Of a stretch of 64,000 nt of DNA, positions 23,600 through 34,039 are shown in pieces. The notes under the pieces were generated by a model. It saw only the letters and a program-made list of their open reading frames with translations, was not told the DNA's origin and did no database searches. This DNA comes from Rheum nobile (Eukaryota; Streptophyta; Magnoliopsida; Caryophyllales; Polygonaceae). The position numbers and the translations under genes were made by a program. Location: NCBI GenBank assembly GCA_027886185.1, contig WOAB01000719.1:2852001-2916000 (forward strand), given 5' to 3'. Every line of letters starts with the position of its first letter. Within the stretch, counting starts at the first letter, position 1.

Positions 23600-24198
23600 A
23601 ATCATCAACGTCCTTCCAATCGCAGATGGAAAAAACCACCAGCTTCTTGGATTAAAATAAATTTCGACGGATCTCGAAAAAATGATGACTCAACTCATCT
23701 CGGATACTTATTACGGAACCATAATGCAACTACTCTGTCGTTTCATTGTGAAACTATTCCATCTACTTCCACCCTTAGAAGTGAAGCTCTTGCAACACTT
23801 TTTGGTCTTCAGCAGGCTGCTATATAAGCTTCAAGTTAAAAATATAATTCTTGAAGGTGACAATCTAGTTGTCATTAATTCGATCAGAGAAATATGAAAA
23901 AATTCCATGGAAAATACACTCAATCATTAAAGATATTACTATGTTACTGTCTTCTTTTGTTGTTTTTCAGGTACACTACTGCTTCCGTGAAGCTAACCGT
24001 GCTACCGATTTACTTGTCACTCATGCTATTCCGCCTGACCCCCTTCAGAAATTTCAGCGTCTCATTTCTCCTACCTGTTTTACAGCTGCTGCTCAGAACC
24101 ACCTCACTCGTAGATATGGGTTCATAAGTCTGAACTCTAGTTTTGATAGTTTTGGAACAAAATTTATAAAGATCATCTATTGTGATAATTTAAGATAA
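23600..24198 (+). pseudogene. LINE C-terminal RNase H domain (decayed)
   Basis: WIKINFDGSRKN near 23650 is the first RNase H motif with its aspartate. ILRSEALATLFGLQQA-like sequence follows at about 23770-23820, then LEGDNLVVINSI near 23855 and the terminal VHYCFREANRATDLLVTHA at about 23970-24030. At least two frame changes and stops interrupt it. This RNase H is usual in plant L1 elements. Confidence 0.8.
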
Positions 24199-24241
24199 CC
24201 TTCTTTTTTGGAGGGTACTAGTGCTTGCCTTGTATAATAAT

Positions 24242-24264
24242 AATTTTTTTAACCATATACTATG
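24242..24264. repeat. LINE target-site duplication, right copy
   Basis: AA, seven T, then AACCATATACTATG, matching 14542-14563 apart from one T. It marks the 3' end of the LINE about 580 bases before the ERD4 start codon. Confidence 0.85.
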
Positions 24265-24841
24265 CAAACAATTAAAAAAAGTATAAGAAAAAAATAGTCA
24301 TACTACACATTCAAAATTATTTACCACAACATCCGGCAAAGATATCATTATAACTTAAAGCTTACAATGAAAGCAGTCCTACCAGAAAAAGTGCCGATTT
24401 GTATATAAACTAATGGATTGGGGTGATAAAGATATTAAATTTATTTTTTCATTCTATTGCATAAAACTATACTAACATGTTTGCAATGAATCCCTCAACA
24501 ATGAAATAGGGAAAAGGAAAAGGCCAAAACCTACCTGCAATGATGGAGTGTGGTGGGCTCCATTGAATTGCGTGGCTAAGTCGTGTAAAACCAGAGACCC
24601 GTATCCCCACTACTTGTAAACCTATTAACTTCCATTCTTCTCCATTCAAATCTGAAACCCCCAAATCCAGAAATCCAAATCAACTCTTCTCAACCGTTAC
24701 TTCCGCAGCTTTAAATGCCCCCACCAAATATGCTTCCTCACTTTTAATTCCCTCCTTTCTGGGCTTCTCCAGATTCTTCACTTGTTCTGTATACATTCGG
24801 CCATCGGATCCGGGTGTGCTGCAGGCTGCAGAGAATAGGAG
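24265..24841 (+). promoter_or_regulatory. Upstream region and 5' leader of the ERD4-like gene
   Basis: Sequence between the LINE and the ERD4 start codon. A TATATAAA word is at 24402-24409. A pyrimidine-rich stretch at 24735-24790 precedes the ATG. The true transcription start cannot be fixed. No obvious stress-response element cluster stood out. Confidence 0.4.
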
Positions 24842-27760
24842 ATGGATTTCAGCTCGTTCCTGACGTCACTGGCGACGTCATCCCTGATATTCCTGGTGCT
24901 GATGCTGCTCTTCGCCTGGCTCTCCAGCAAGCCCGACAACGCCGTCATCTACTACCCCAACCGCGTCCTCAAGAACTTGGATCCCTACGAAGGATCCGGA
25001 TCCGGACCCGGACCCGGACCCGGCCGCAGAACCCGCAACCCCTTTGCTTGGATTAGGGAGGCTATTAACTCCAAGGAAGATGAGATCGTTGCCATGTCTG
25101 GTGTTGACTCCGCTGTTTATTTTGTCTTCTTGACCACTGGTACCTTTCTCGATTGGTTTCTGCTTTATAATTTTAAATAGTGGAATAGGAGTTCAATTTG
25201 ACTCTGAAAGTCGGCACTTGTAAATGTAATCTATTGGGTTTCAGTCAATATTTCAATTTTCAACTCTGCCAAATTCCGGGAGCCAATTTTGACAATTAGT
25301 AGTGGAAATTGAAATCATAAATGAACTTGTCGTAGATATATGCTAATATATTTGAGATATGTTTTGGGTGAGCAGTAATTGGAATACTGGTTCTAGCTGG
25401 GGTGATTCTACTACCAGTGCTCCTCCCTGTGGCCGCAACAGATACTGGTACAATTAGTTCTACCAGCAAAGAAGCTTTCAGTGATCTTGACAAGTTAGCC
25501 ATTGGACATGTCCAAGTAAGTTACATCTGCTATGCATTTAATGCTTTACTCTTGATGAACTACAAAAACCCAACCCTTAATTTACTCCAAAACCTTAAGT
25601 TATAAACGAAATTGCATTTAACCCTTATTCAGAGATCAAAGTTATGCATTTAAAAGCATCTTTCTATGGTTAAAGCAAGGAAGGGTGTTTATGAAGGTTT
25701 ATTTTGTGCAAACTGCACTCATGAATGATTAAGTCTTAAAGGGTGGTTGCCTACTTTTTTATAGCTCTGCATTCTTCTTAGAGAGATGTGTTTTTGTTTG
25801 TTCTGCAGCAAAAGAGTCCAAGATTGTGGGCATTTGTAATTGGTGTTTACTGGGCTTCCTTCTTAACATATTACCTCCTATGGAAGGCATATAAGCATGT
25901 CTCTGATCTGAGGGCATCAGCTCTCAAGGCAGCCGATCCGAAACCCGAGCAATTCGCTGTTCTTGTGAGAGACATACCTCCTGTCCCTTCGAATGAAAGC
26001 AGAAAAGAGCAGGTTGACACTTATTTCAGATCAATTTATCATGACACTTTCTACAGATCAGTTATTGTCACGGACAACAAAAAGGTGAACAAAATCTGGG
26101 AAGAGTTGGAAGGGTGCAAGAAGAAGCTCGATCGCGCGAAAGTTGTGTATGCAAAGTCCAAAACGGTTGCCAATCCTGATGGAACGCAACCAACGAGCCG
26201 TACAGGCTTCCTCGGCCTAGCCGGTAACAAGGTTGAGACCATAGAATACTTGAATGAGAAGATCGGTGAGCTCGTCTCCCGGCTGGAAGCTGAGCAAAAA
26301 GTCACCATCAAGGAGAAACAGCTATGCTCAGCTATCATTTTCTTTACCAACCAAGTTTCGGCTGCTTCAGCAGCACAGAGCCTACACGCTCGAATGGTTG
26401 ATACATGGACCGTCATGGAAGCTCCCGAGCCACGCCAGATCATCTGGAGTAACCTCTCTCTCAACTACTACGAGAGGGAGGTACGACAATATGTCGTGTA
26501 CTTCATAGTTGCCCTCACAATCTTGTTCTACACGATCCCGATTGCGTTCATTTCTGCACTGACGACCCTTGATAACCTGGTGAAGCTTCTTCCTTTCTTG
26601 AAGCCAGTTGTGAAGATAAGGGTTCTGAGGACGGTGCTTGAAGCTTACCTGCCACAGCTGGCATTGATAATCTTCTTGGCTTTGCTTCCTAAGCTGCTGA
26701 TGATTCTCTCCAAGATGGAAGGAATCCCTTCGGTTAGTCACGCCGTCAGGGCTACCTCTGGCAAGTACTTCTACTTCACAGTGCTGAACGTCTTCATTGG
26801 AGTGACGCTTGGTGGAACTCTGTTTGCTAACTTGAAGGCAATCGAAGACAGCCCCAACTCGGCTGTTCGGTTGCTTGCAACCAGCCTTCCTGGCAACGCA
26901 ACCTTCTTCTTGACTTTCGTCGCTCTCAAGTGAGTAGCAGTGTAGCACTTGCTTTTCTTGCAATAGCCTTGTATTAACGTTCTTTGTGCCTGCTTTTATC
27001 AACCATCATGTTTTACTTCTTAGGTTCTTTGTTGGTTACGGGCTTGAGCTATCGCGAATAGTCCCACTGATCATATACCATTTGAAGATAAAGTATTTGT
27101 GCAAGACTGAAGACGACGTGAAAGAAGCTTGGGCACCGGGAGATCTTGGATACGCCACGAGATTCCCTGCTGATATGCTCATTCTCACAATCGTCCTCTG
27201 CTACTCGGTCATCGCTCCATTGATCATCCCCTTTGGCCTGGCGTATTTCGGCCTAGGCTGGCTTGTCCTCAGGAACCAGGTAAAGAAACCAAACCAAACC
27301 AAACCCGAAATCCGTTTTAGCTCTTTCGGTCCAGGCATTGCTCTCTAACCGCTCCTATATGCTCGTTCCATTCCAGGCGCTTAAAGTGTACGTTCCATCG
27401 TTCGAATCCTACGGAAGGATGTGGCCGCACATGCACACGCGTGTGGTAGCGGCTCTGTTCTTGTACCAAGTGACCATGGTGGGCTACTTCGGAATCAAGG
27501 AGTTCATCTACACGCCCATACTCGTTCCTCTCCCCATCATCACCCTCATCTTCGCGTTCGTGTGCAGGAAGAAGTTTTACGGGTCCTTCCAACGCCCGGT
27601 TCTGGAGGTTGTGGCAGGGAAGCTCAAGGAAGCTCCTGATATGGAGCAAGTTTTCAGGGGATTTATTCCTCCAAGCCTGCAGCAACTCTCGGATAAGGCG
27701 GATGAGGATGAGTTTGAAGACGCATCTGCTGCATTTTCTAGGTCTACTTCTTTTGTGTAA
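24842..27760 (+). CDS. ERD4: CSC1-like protein ERD4 (OSCA3.1-type channel), five coding exons
   Basis: Predicted osmosensitive/mechanosensitive cation channel of the OSCA/CSC1 (DUF221) family, a multi-pass membrane protein. Exons 24842-25139, 25376-25515, 25809-26929, 27024-27279 and 27377-27760 all join at GT-AG introns, keep phase, and give 732 residues, close to Arabidopsis ERD4. The N-terminal helix is at about 8-27 and helices lie at about 86-120 and 150-172. A long cytosolic loop spans about 185-360 and carries EAPEPRQIIW. Further helices fall at about 370-395, 425-447, 461-485, 510-540, 570-602, 626-645 and 649-668. Family words include YYPNRVLKNLDP, NPFAWIREA, RATSGKYFYF and KVYVPSFESYGRMWPH. 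Oddity: a GSGSGPGPGPG insert near residue 50, from six-base GGATCC/GGACCC repeats. No disabling change was seen. It is the only intact host gene here. Confidence 0.95.
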
Positions 27761-28308
27761 TAACTGGGTTCAATTTCCCACTGCCTAGTTGGTTTGGTTT
27801 GGTTTGGTTTGTTTATGCAGGTCAAGGTGTGATATGTTTGTGAATTGTTTTCTATAACTATAGTGTCTGATCAGGGGTATGTTTGTGTATAATTGCACGT
27901 ACAGTACAGTTTTTTTTCATTCGTTTGGGGTTTTTCAACATTTGTGAATCATTTAAGTGTATCAAAATGCAAAATTTGCTTTGTTGGGACTCGGTCATCA
28001 AATTTTGTATGCACAAGCTGAAGCAAAAACATTGTCCAAGAAGATGTTACCACATCCAAAACTGTTTGAACAACTAACCAGATTTGCTGAAGACAGATTT
28101 TGGAGGAAACCCAATCCATTGGGCATACACTATGCGTATACGACCCTTTATTTCTTGAAAGCAACCCAAGGATCGAAGATCACTGAGAACAACATATGAA
28201 TTGATCCTCTAACTCATTCCATTGAAACAGAGTAATCGGAAGCAAATTTGTGTTTCATGAAGTATGTAATCAAGAAGACAGAAGGAAGAACGCTCTCTTT
28301 ACCTCACA
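27761..28308. other. ERD4 3' flank with an unrecognised 80-codon frame
   Basis: The ERD4 3' untranslated region probably lies in the first 200-250 bases; no clear AATAAA was seen. An open frame at 27957-28199 (+) begins MYQNAKFALLGLG and includes LFEQLTRFAEDRFW. I do not recognise it, and there is no supporting context, so it is not called as a gene. Confidence 0.4.
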
Positions 28309-29071
28309 CTAGAAATCAAAGCCCGTGTTTCGCACGGACCATTTGTGTATATATGTAGTGTCACGATATACAAAATAAGTTTGTAATATATGGATATTTG
28401 TTTTTTTTTTATATTAGACATATATTATTTGATTTTTTTTAAATGTAAGTATGTTAGGTATAAACTGTTATGATTGTACATAAGAAGCGAGTTATTTTAT
28501 TTTTTATAATTTTGGTTAGAAGTATAATTTTAATTTTGAATTAAAGTGAAAGTTTATTTTTGTAGGGATGTGTTTATATTTTGATGAAAGTTTTTGTGAA
28601 TATTTTAGAAATCTTCTATATCAAATATAAAGTTTGCATTTTTGTGCATTAAGTGTGTTCATTCAATATCATACAATTTTAAAAGTATTAAATCGGCTAT
28701 GGCTCTAGCGGATGGAGCAACCATGAATGTTTCCCCATCGAGCTTTTTGATCTTCTACGATCTATTGAACAAAAAATCTACGGAGAAAATGATACAAACC
28801 CTAAAAAGGTAACAGTTGACGAAAAAAACAGGGGATATAGATATCAAAGAAGAACTCCCAAAAGGAAAAAAAATCTTTACCGAATTATTTTTAAAATGAA
28901 ATTAAAAATAATAACATTATCTAAATTATGTTATAGTTTTTTGTTTTTTGTTTTGAGAAAGTAAGGAATTCAAAATTTTGTTGCTTTTTATTTTGAAAAA
29001 TTGAGGAGTTCACAAAGGTATTTCTTAAGAAAAAATATTTTTAGCATAAAAGTTGTTTAAATAAATATAGA
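28309..29071 (-). mobile_element. Non-autonomous Helitron 2 (763 bp)
   Basis: On the minus strand it starts TCTATATTT and ends with a hairpin followed by TTTGATTTCTAG. The hairpin arms are at 28321-28327 (GCCCGTG) and 28333-28339 (CACGGAC), with one mismatch. It lies between A (28308) and T (29072) with no duplication. It shares both ends and internal blocks (28541-28625, 28690-28790) with Helitron 1 and looks like an internally deleted relative. No coding capacity. It lies about 550 bases past the ERD4 stop codon. Confidence 0.85.
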
Positions 29072-29579
29072 TAGATATTATCAGCCACTAAGAGATGGTT
29101 ATTTAATGAAAAATCTAATCAACTTATGATGCATATGTAAACCAAAGAGCTGCCATATTCCCCCCTACTCCAAACCATCCCCTTTAGGGAGAGAATTTGT
29201 CTTGCTATCTCACTGATTCCAAATCAGACCATATATGAACTTTATTTTCCATCAAACTTGGTTGATTATGGTACTACTCGGATCACCGTTTGACAAAGAT
29301 GGGAGTTATCACCCATGTTATCCGGTTGTCCCTTCTAGAATTTTCGAAAAATGCAACCCATATATAACGCATGGAAAAATATGAGAGCTTTAACAAAATA
29401 AAACAATAACCTAAATATTATCCTCACACATGCCAAAAATTTAGATGAAATTTCAAGATTCATAGGAGATTCTCCAGCAACAAATTATAAAGCACATCAG
29501 CTTTTGAAAAACAACAAAGGCAACTACAACAGTGCACTTTAGAATGATACAGTATAGCTAAAGGAAGTGATTGATGAGA
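29072..29579. other. Intergenic, no gene seen
   Basis: AT-rich single-copy-looking sequence. No open frame, repeat or RNA gene was recognised. Confidence 0.5.
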
Positions 29580-29714
29580 TCAATCTGAAAATTGTTTCAA
29601 GAGCTCAAGAACAGCCTCTTCAGTCAAGGGTGCCAGAATGTCTCCTCTCTTGGTCACACTCACTGCTCCACACCCGTTTGCAAAGCACATATCCTCTCTC
29701 ATCCGCTTCTTGTT
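29580..29714 (-). pseudogene. Last-exon-like fragment of a pfkB-family (fructokinase-like) sugar kinase
   Basis: On the minus strand, a TTTGGCAG splice-acceptor-like word is followed by 44 codons and a TGA (29580-29582). The peptide contains FANGCGAVSVTKRGD and LTEEAVLELL, resembling the end of pfkB sugar kinases such as fructokinases (FxNxCGA-xxxTxRGAIPALP-xxxxV). In those proteins the GAxD catalytic motif lies further upstream, and it is not found in the window. Upstream exons were not recognised within 3 kb on the same strand, so this is either the last exon of a gene with long introns or a captured or orphaned fragment. Family assignment is from motif resemblance only. Confidence 0.45.
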
Positions 29715-30479
29715 CTGCCAAATGTACAAGCACATTCAATATTTTAAATCATATCGCCAATTATGATTTGTATTATAATCCTAACATATAATTCATTTCT
29801 AAAGATTTCTAGAGCTTCACACAGTTCTTCATGCTCTCTCATTTATAAAAACATTATTAAATTCTATGGGTTTGGACATTGTTCATGGGATGATATCATA
29901 CTTGTGGTCGTCTCTCCTAAGTACTTCCCGTTGACATCTTAGACTGAGTTACAAATTCATAATAGTTATTCATCAGCGGATTCTTCCTATACTTGTTTAA
30001 TTCCATCTGCAAGTCCTTCATACACAAACATAACATTTTCTTATAGTATGCCATTCTTTAACACTTGACTATTTGCAATTTCCTATTCTCAAAGAAACTT
30101 TTGAATAACTGGCAATAGCATCAGAAAATAACTAATAGCAACAGATTGAGCATATAGCAAAAGAAATTGCAGCCTACGATGGCTATGTTAAAAAAGATAA
30201 ATGAAATCTGTAAATCAAGGGGTGCTATGAAAAATACCAAAAGAGAAGTATCTGAATATATGCCTCCTACAAAACAAATAAGCACTTATAGTAAGCTACA
30301 CCGATATTATTCTGGATACATGATTTAGTTTAAGGATAATGCACATGATAGCAATAAACTGAAGCAAGGTGATCTGAATAGATTGCAAATTTAGAAAAAG
30401 GTTTTTGTAATCCTCAAGCAGACCCACATGCGAAAAAATTGAGAGCTGTTCAGGAAAAGAAAATGAGATAGAGTGAAAG
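29715..30479. other. Non-coding interval
   Basis: No coding exon, repeat or RNA gene recognised. It may be intronic if the flanking minus-strand fragments belong to one gene. Confidence 0.4.
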
Positions 30480-30690
30480 TTCAATACCTAACCACGAGCT
30501 CTTCAGCGATGAAGGACCAATGCACAACTCATCCATGGCGGGGAGGTGGTTCCAAATGGCAGCTACTTGTGGTGGCACAATAAGGCGATGTACAAATTGG
30601 AGCATAGAAGTTGTCAGTGACATACAAATAGCAAAGAAGCTATTTTGAGCAAACGTAGAGGAGGTTCCAGGAAGTTTTATTGATTAAACA
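30480..30690 (-). other. Unidentified exon-like open frame
   Basis: A minus-strand open stretch that reads with protein-like composition: FAQNSFFAICMSLTT, then VHRLIVPPQVAAIWNHLP and MDELCIGPSSLKSSW. It is hydrophobic at the start, then conserved-looking. I do not recognise the family. Same strand as the pfkB-like and SDF2-like pieces on either side. Confidence 0.3.
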
Positions 30691-31813
30691 ACTTAATCTA
30701 AGCATTTGTACAAGAGGTGTGGCATAATGGAAATGATAGATGATAAGCAGTTGCACAGAAGGCCAAACCATTAAAAGTTTCGCGTTCTTCAAGGCCAACC
30801 ACTTACAATCTGCAAACACTTGAAAACAAATTCTCGTATCAGCATAAACAGGACAATTGGCGTTATGATAGCAAAATTTTCAACCAATCGACCTGTAATT
30901 TTGTGTTGATGTAATCATTGACAACTGGAATGCTCACCAAGTGTCGAACTTGTAACTGGAATGCTCAAATTTGTCAACCGAACTGCCACCCAATATGACA
31001 GTTTGCACAACACCAACCTGTCATCTGAGGAAAAAACATTTTACCACTTGAAAAATCTGAATGATCATGTAAGGCAATCTACTCCATTCTCCCAGAAGTG
31101 ACTCATGATAGATCAAAATCTGTAATATGCAACTGGTACCTTAAACAAACAACAAAGATGCAAAGAATCATGTTATGCCAATGATCATACATTCTCAAAG
31201 CAACAGTCAATTAGTTTAAGTAGTTTATAACATATGATATAAGGGTGACAAAAATTTAATAACTAAATGACTGAGTTTAAAGATTCACATGACATTTTCA
31301 CTCTGAACAAAGTATTTAAAAGAACAATATCATCAAAGCTACTGTCACATGGCCCTATCAATCCTTAAGAATATCTCAGTATATGATCATATATTCCTAG
31401 CCTAAACATTGTCCATTTCTTTTCCAGTTCCCAGCTTGTCAACAAAACTAAATTATTTCTTAATACTTTGCTACATACTAAGACTGAATATCATAAAAAA
31501 GGTTTAGAAACACACAACAGTTAGTCAGTGATGATTATTTTCAAAAAAAGAAAAGAAGGAAAAAGACAGTGACAATTTTAATAGTTTGACCAAACAGTCA
31601 TCATTGCTAGTTTTTTTCCAGTATATGCACATTTCTTATTACTTTGTTCTACAGGACAACAGATCAATAGGAGGAGTTGAACCTAGGCAAAAAATGGAAT
31701 ATTCAACAGAAGACAAATTAATCGAATCAAACATTATCATTCAAGTCACATCTCTAAGAGGAGTACAAAAGGTCAAGAACAAAAAGAGCACAAATGCAGG
31801 GAAGGAAAACAAT
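30691..31813. other. Non-coding interval downstream of the SDF2-like exons
   Basis: The last SDF2 exon (third MIR repeat) would be expected here on the minus strand, but none of its motifs were found. A plus-strand 92-codon frame at 31586-31864 is the shadow of the exon-3 region. Confidence 0.45.
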
Positions 31814-32434
31814 AGAGACCTCCATATTTCCAAAGATAGGGGATGCATGCAAATGGCTATGTAGCCACTTCCTGGTTTTCATATGTTGCAAACAGATGAT
31901 ATTTCCAATCTTTATGGCATCGCCTTGTTTTTCAGATGAATCAGGCACATGTTTTACAATCTAAAAAAGCAGCAAAAGCAAGGATTAGATAAGTTACTTG
32001 ATAAATTGAAGACCAAACATATTCATCACAGGACAGAAATGCAAGATCAAAGTGAATGAAAATTACCCAATAGCTGTTTGCATCATCACCACTCGGAAAA
32101 CCAGTGACTGATTGCTGCCCACTGCCTGAACCGTACGGCACATCATGTGAATGCAACCGGAATTTCGTCTTCTCGTGTAGATTATGAACTTGATTCCAAA
32201 GTTAAAAATAGTTCAAATTTAAGGCAAAAATTCAAATCGACATAACCTAAAATGATCGGCCGCCGTACTCAACAACTTCTGCCGTAAAATGAACAAAGAA
32301 ATTCAAATCAATATAGCCTAAAATGAACAGCCGTACCTCAACACCTTCTGTAGCAGCAGCGACAGGGGAAGCGTAGAAATCCGAATCCAGCGATAAAAAG
32401 AGAAGGATGGCCACGCCGAAAAACCAATCGCCAT
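31814..32434 (-). pseudogene. SDF2: SDF2-like (MIR-domain) gene fragment, frameshifted and truncated
   Basis: Three minus-strand pieces match plant SDF2, a secretory-pathway protein of endoplasmic reticulum quality control with MIR repeats. Exon 1 (32337-32434) encodes a signal-peptide-like AILLFLSLD and ends TEGVE before a GT donor. The ATG at 32434 is out of frame with it by one base, at a run of five A (plus strand) where six would restore the frame. Exon 2 (32067 to about 32200) has RLHSHDVPYGSGSGQQSVTG and ends SYW before GTAATT; its 5' part has another indel and no AG acceptor. Exon 3 (about 31814-31960) has KQGDA and RKWLHSHLHASPI. The third MIR repeat is missing. It is therefore a pseudogene, or at least a non-standard copy. 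Confidence 0.8.
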
Positions 32435-32556
32435 CACAAACAGCACAACGATAAACCAAGGGCGCTACCAAAACGGTAGGTCAGATTCCGATTCTAACGA
32501 TATACTCGAAAATTTTACCAGTAAACCCAAGTGGGTCCGGTCTGCGAAGTCGAGTC

Positions 32557-32960
32557 GGGGTCTGTGAAATCTGGGCATGTGGTCCGGGCGCGAGGCTAGT
32601 CGCGGATGGTGCGAGATGGTCAGATCTGGGTTGAGCCGAGTTGGTGGTGCCTCGAGCGGTGGGTCCGAGTGGGCAGGTCTGTGCGAGGCGGGTGCGACCA
32701 GGCTCGGTGTGACTCGGGGTCTGCGAAATCTGGGCACGTGGGCCGGGCGCGAGGCTAGTCGCGGGTGGTGCGAGATGGGCAGATCAGGGTTGAGCCGAGT
32801 TGGTGGTGGCTCGAACGGGGGGTCCGAGTGGGCAGATCTGTGCGAGGCGGGTGCGACTAGGTTCGGTGCGACTCGAGTGGGTCTGCGGTGGGCGGGCGCG
32901 ACCAGGCTCGGTGCGACTCGAGTGGGTCTGTGGTGGGTTCGTCCTGGTGCCTCGGATCCG
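32557..32960. repeat. GC-rich nested tandem repeat
   Basis: A 159-base unit starting GGGGTCTG(T/C)GAAATCTGGG occurs at 32557 and 32716. The second copy ends with a smaller duplication of period 45, starting GTGCGACTCGAGTGGG at 32866 and 32911. The block is far more GC-rich than its surroundings and lies just upstream of the SDF2-like sequence. Long open frames on both strands (32577-32984 and 32784-33107) are by-products of the GC-rich repeat. Confidence 0.85.
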
Positions 32961-32990
32961 GCGCGGTGTGGCCGTGTGGGTTAGATGGTG

Positions 32991-33290
32991 GTAAGGTGGG
33001 TGTGGGCAAGAGGAAGAGAGGGAGATAGTGGAAAGCTGTAGACGGCAGGGTTCATATATTAACGTTCCACTTGTGTATCTGAAAGGACAACTTTTAATTT
33101 TCATCATTATAGGTTTTTCAAAGACTTTTCATATCCTCTTCATCTTCAACGTTCTAGCAATCACATCCTCTTCATATTAAGGTTGGGCCATCCGAGCACC
33201 ACCGTAAAAGGCCCGTTAGGCCCATTTCAAAAGCTGTTGTTTGGGGTTGACAAATTAGGCCCATTTCAGAACTTGTTTTATTACTATGGA
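32991..33290. other. Intergenic, no gene seen
   Basis: No gene or repeat recognised. The stretch holds a GAGGAAGAGAGGGAGA-type purine run and then ordinary intergenic sequence. Confidence 0.45.
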
Positions 33291-33333
33291 TTTAAAAGTT
33301 AGCTTTAAATGCCCCAAAAAGCTAACTTTTAAA
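33291..33333. repeat. Perfect 16-bp inverted repeat
   Basis: Arms TTTAAAAGTTAGCTTT (33291-33306) and its exact reverse complement (33318-33333), separated by 11 bases. Could be a hairpin, or the back-to-back end of a small transposon. Confidence 0.8.
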
Positions 33334-34039
33334 TATATATTGATTCACTTTATGAACTGACTTTATTAACAAGAAACAAATGTAAAAAAGGTATTTATAA
33401 TGAATCACCAAGCTCAACTAAATTTGTTGAGAGACGCCAACTCAGCTTAAGTGAAGTGTTAGTCCTCTCTCTATATCCCCTCAAATCAGGGACGGACTCA
33501 GAATTTTAGTTCAGTTGGTGCTAAAATATTAAGAGTAAAGTCTATCATCTATCTTACACATAATCTCAATTTTGAAGTCTATCGTTTTTTTTGTACAACA
33601 AACCTCAATTTCAAACAAGAAAATTTATATGCAAATCACAAATAAATTTTGCTCAAAATTGATTAAAAAATTTACATAATTTAAACAAAATTCATCATTA
33701 AATACTATTTTTACTGCATAATATCAACAAATATGTATAAAAAATTAATTTAAATTTTTGCAAGTCCATAAACCCTAAAATTTAAAAAATTTAACACAAA
33801 TAAAGATAGATATAGAAAAAATAGTGCTTTTTGTTGAAAGATTTGTATGTAAATTTAGATAAAATTGTATTTAAAAAAAAATATTTTTTAGGATTATACC
33901 CAACAAATTCTATATTAAAAAATTGAAAATACATAATTCATTTTGAAAAAATTGTAAATAAAAGGTTAAATTCTTTTAAAAAATTAAAAATTAAAATAGA
34001 TTAAATTTCCAGTGCCCGGGGTCCACTTTCCTCCACCCT
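33334..34039. other. AT-rich stretch, no gene seen
   Basis: From about 33488 to 34030 the sequence is very AT-rich. It is bounded by GGGACGGACTCAGAA on the left and GTGCCCGGGGTCC on the right, a pattern seen at edges of some repetitive insertions. It may be an inserted element next to the Copia end. No ends or duplications could be confirmed. Confidence 0.35.

Larger units (their letters stand above)
14564..24241 (+). mobile_element. L1-type LINE, 5'-truncated, split by a Helitron and a solo LTR
   Basis: Bounded by duplications at 14542-14563 and 24242-24264. Contains, in order, endonuclease, reverse transcriptase, zf-RVT zinc-binding region and RNase H, the layout of plant L1 ORF2. Only about 160 bases precede the endonuclease, so ORF1 is missing. 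A Helitron (15044-17477) and a solo LTR (18854-21760) interrupt it; without them the LINE is about 4.3 kb. The 3' end is TATAATAATAA-like rather than a long poly(A). Several stops and frameshifts and a lost catalytic aspartate make it inactive. Confidence 0.88.

Noticed and set aside
24814..25056. An alternative ERD4-overlapping plus-strand frame
   Set aside because: It is out of frame with the conserved protein and arises from the GC-rich first exon.
32577..33107. Long open frames on both strands of the GC-rich repeat
   Set aside because: GC-rich tandem repeats give few stop codons; the peptides follow the repeat period and have no domain.
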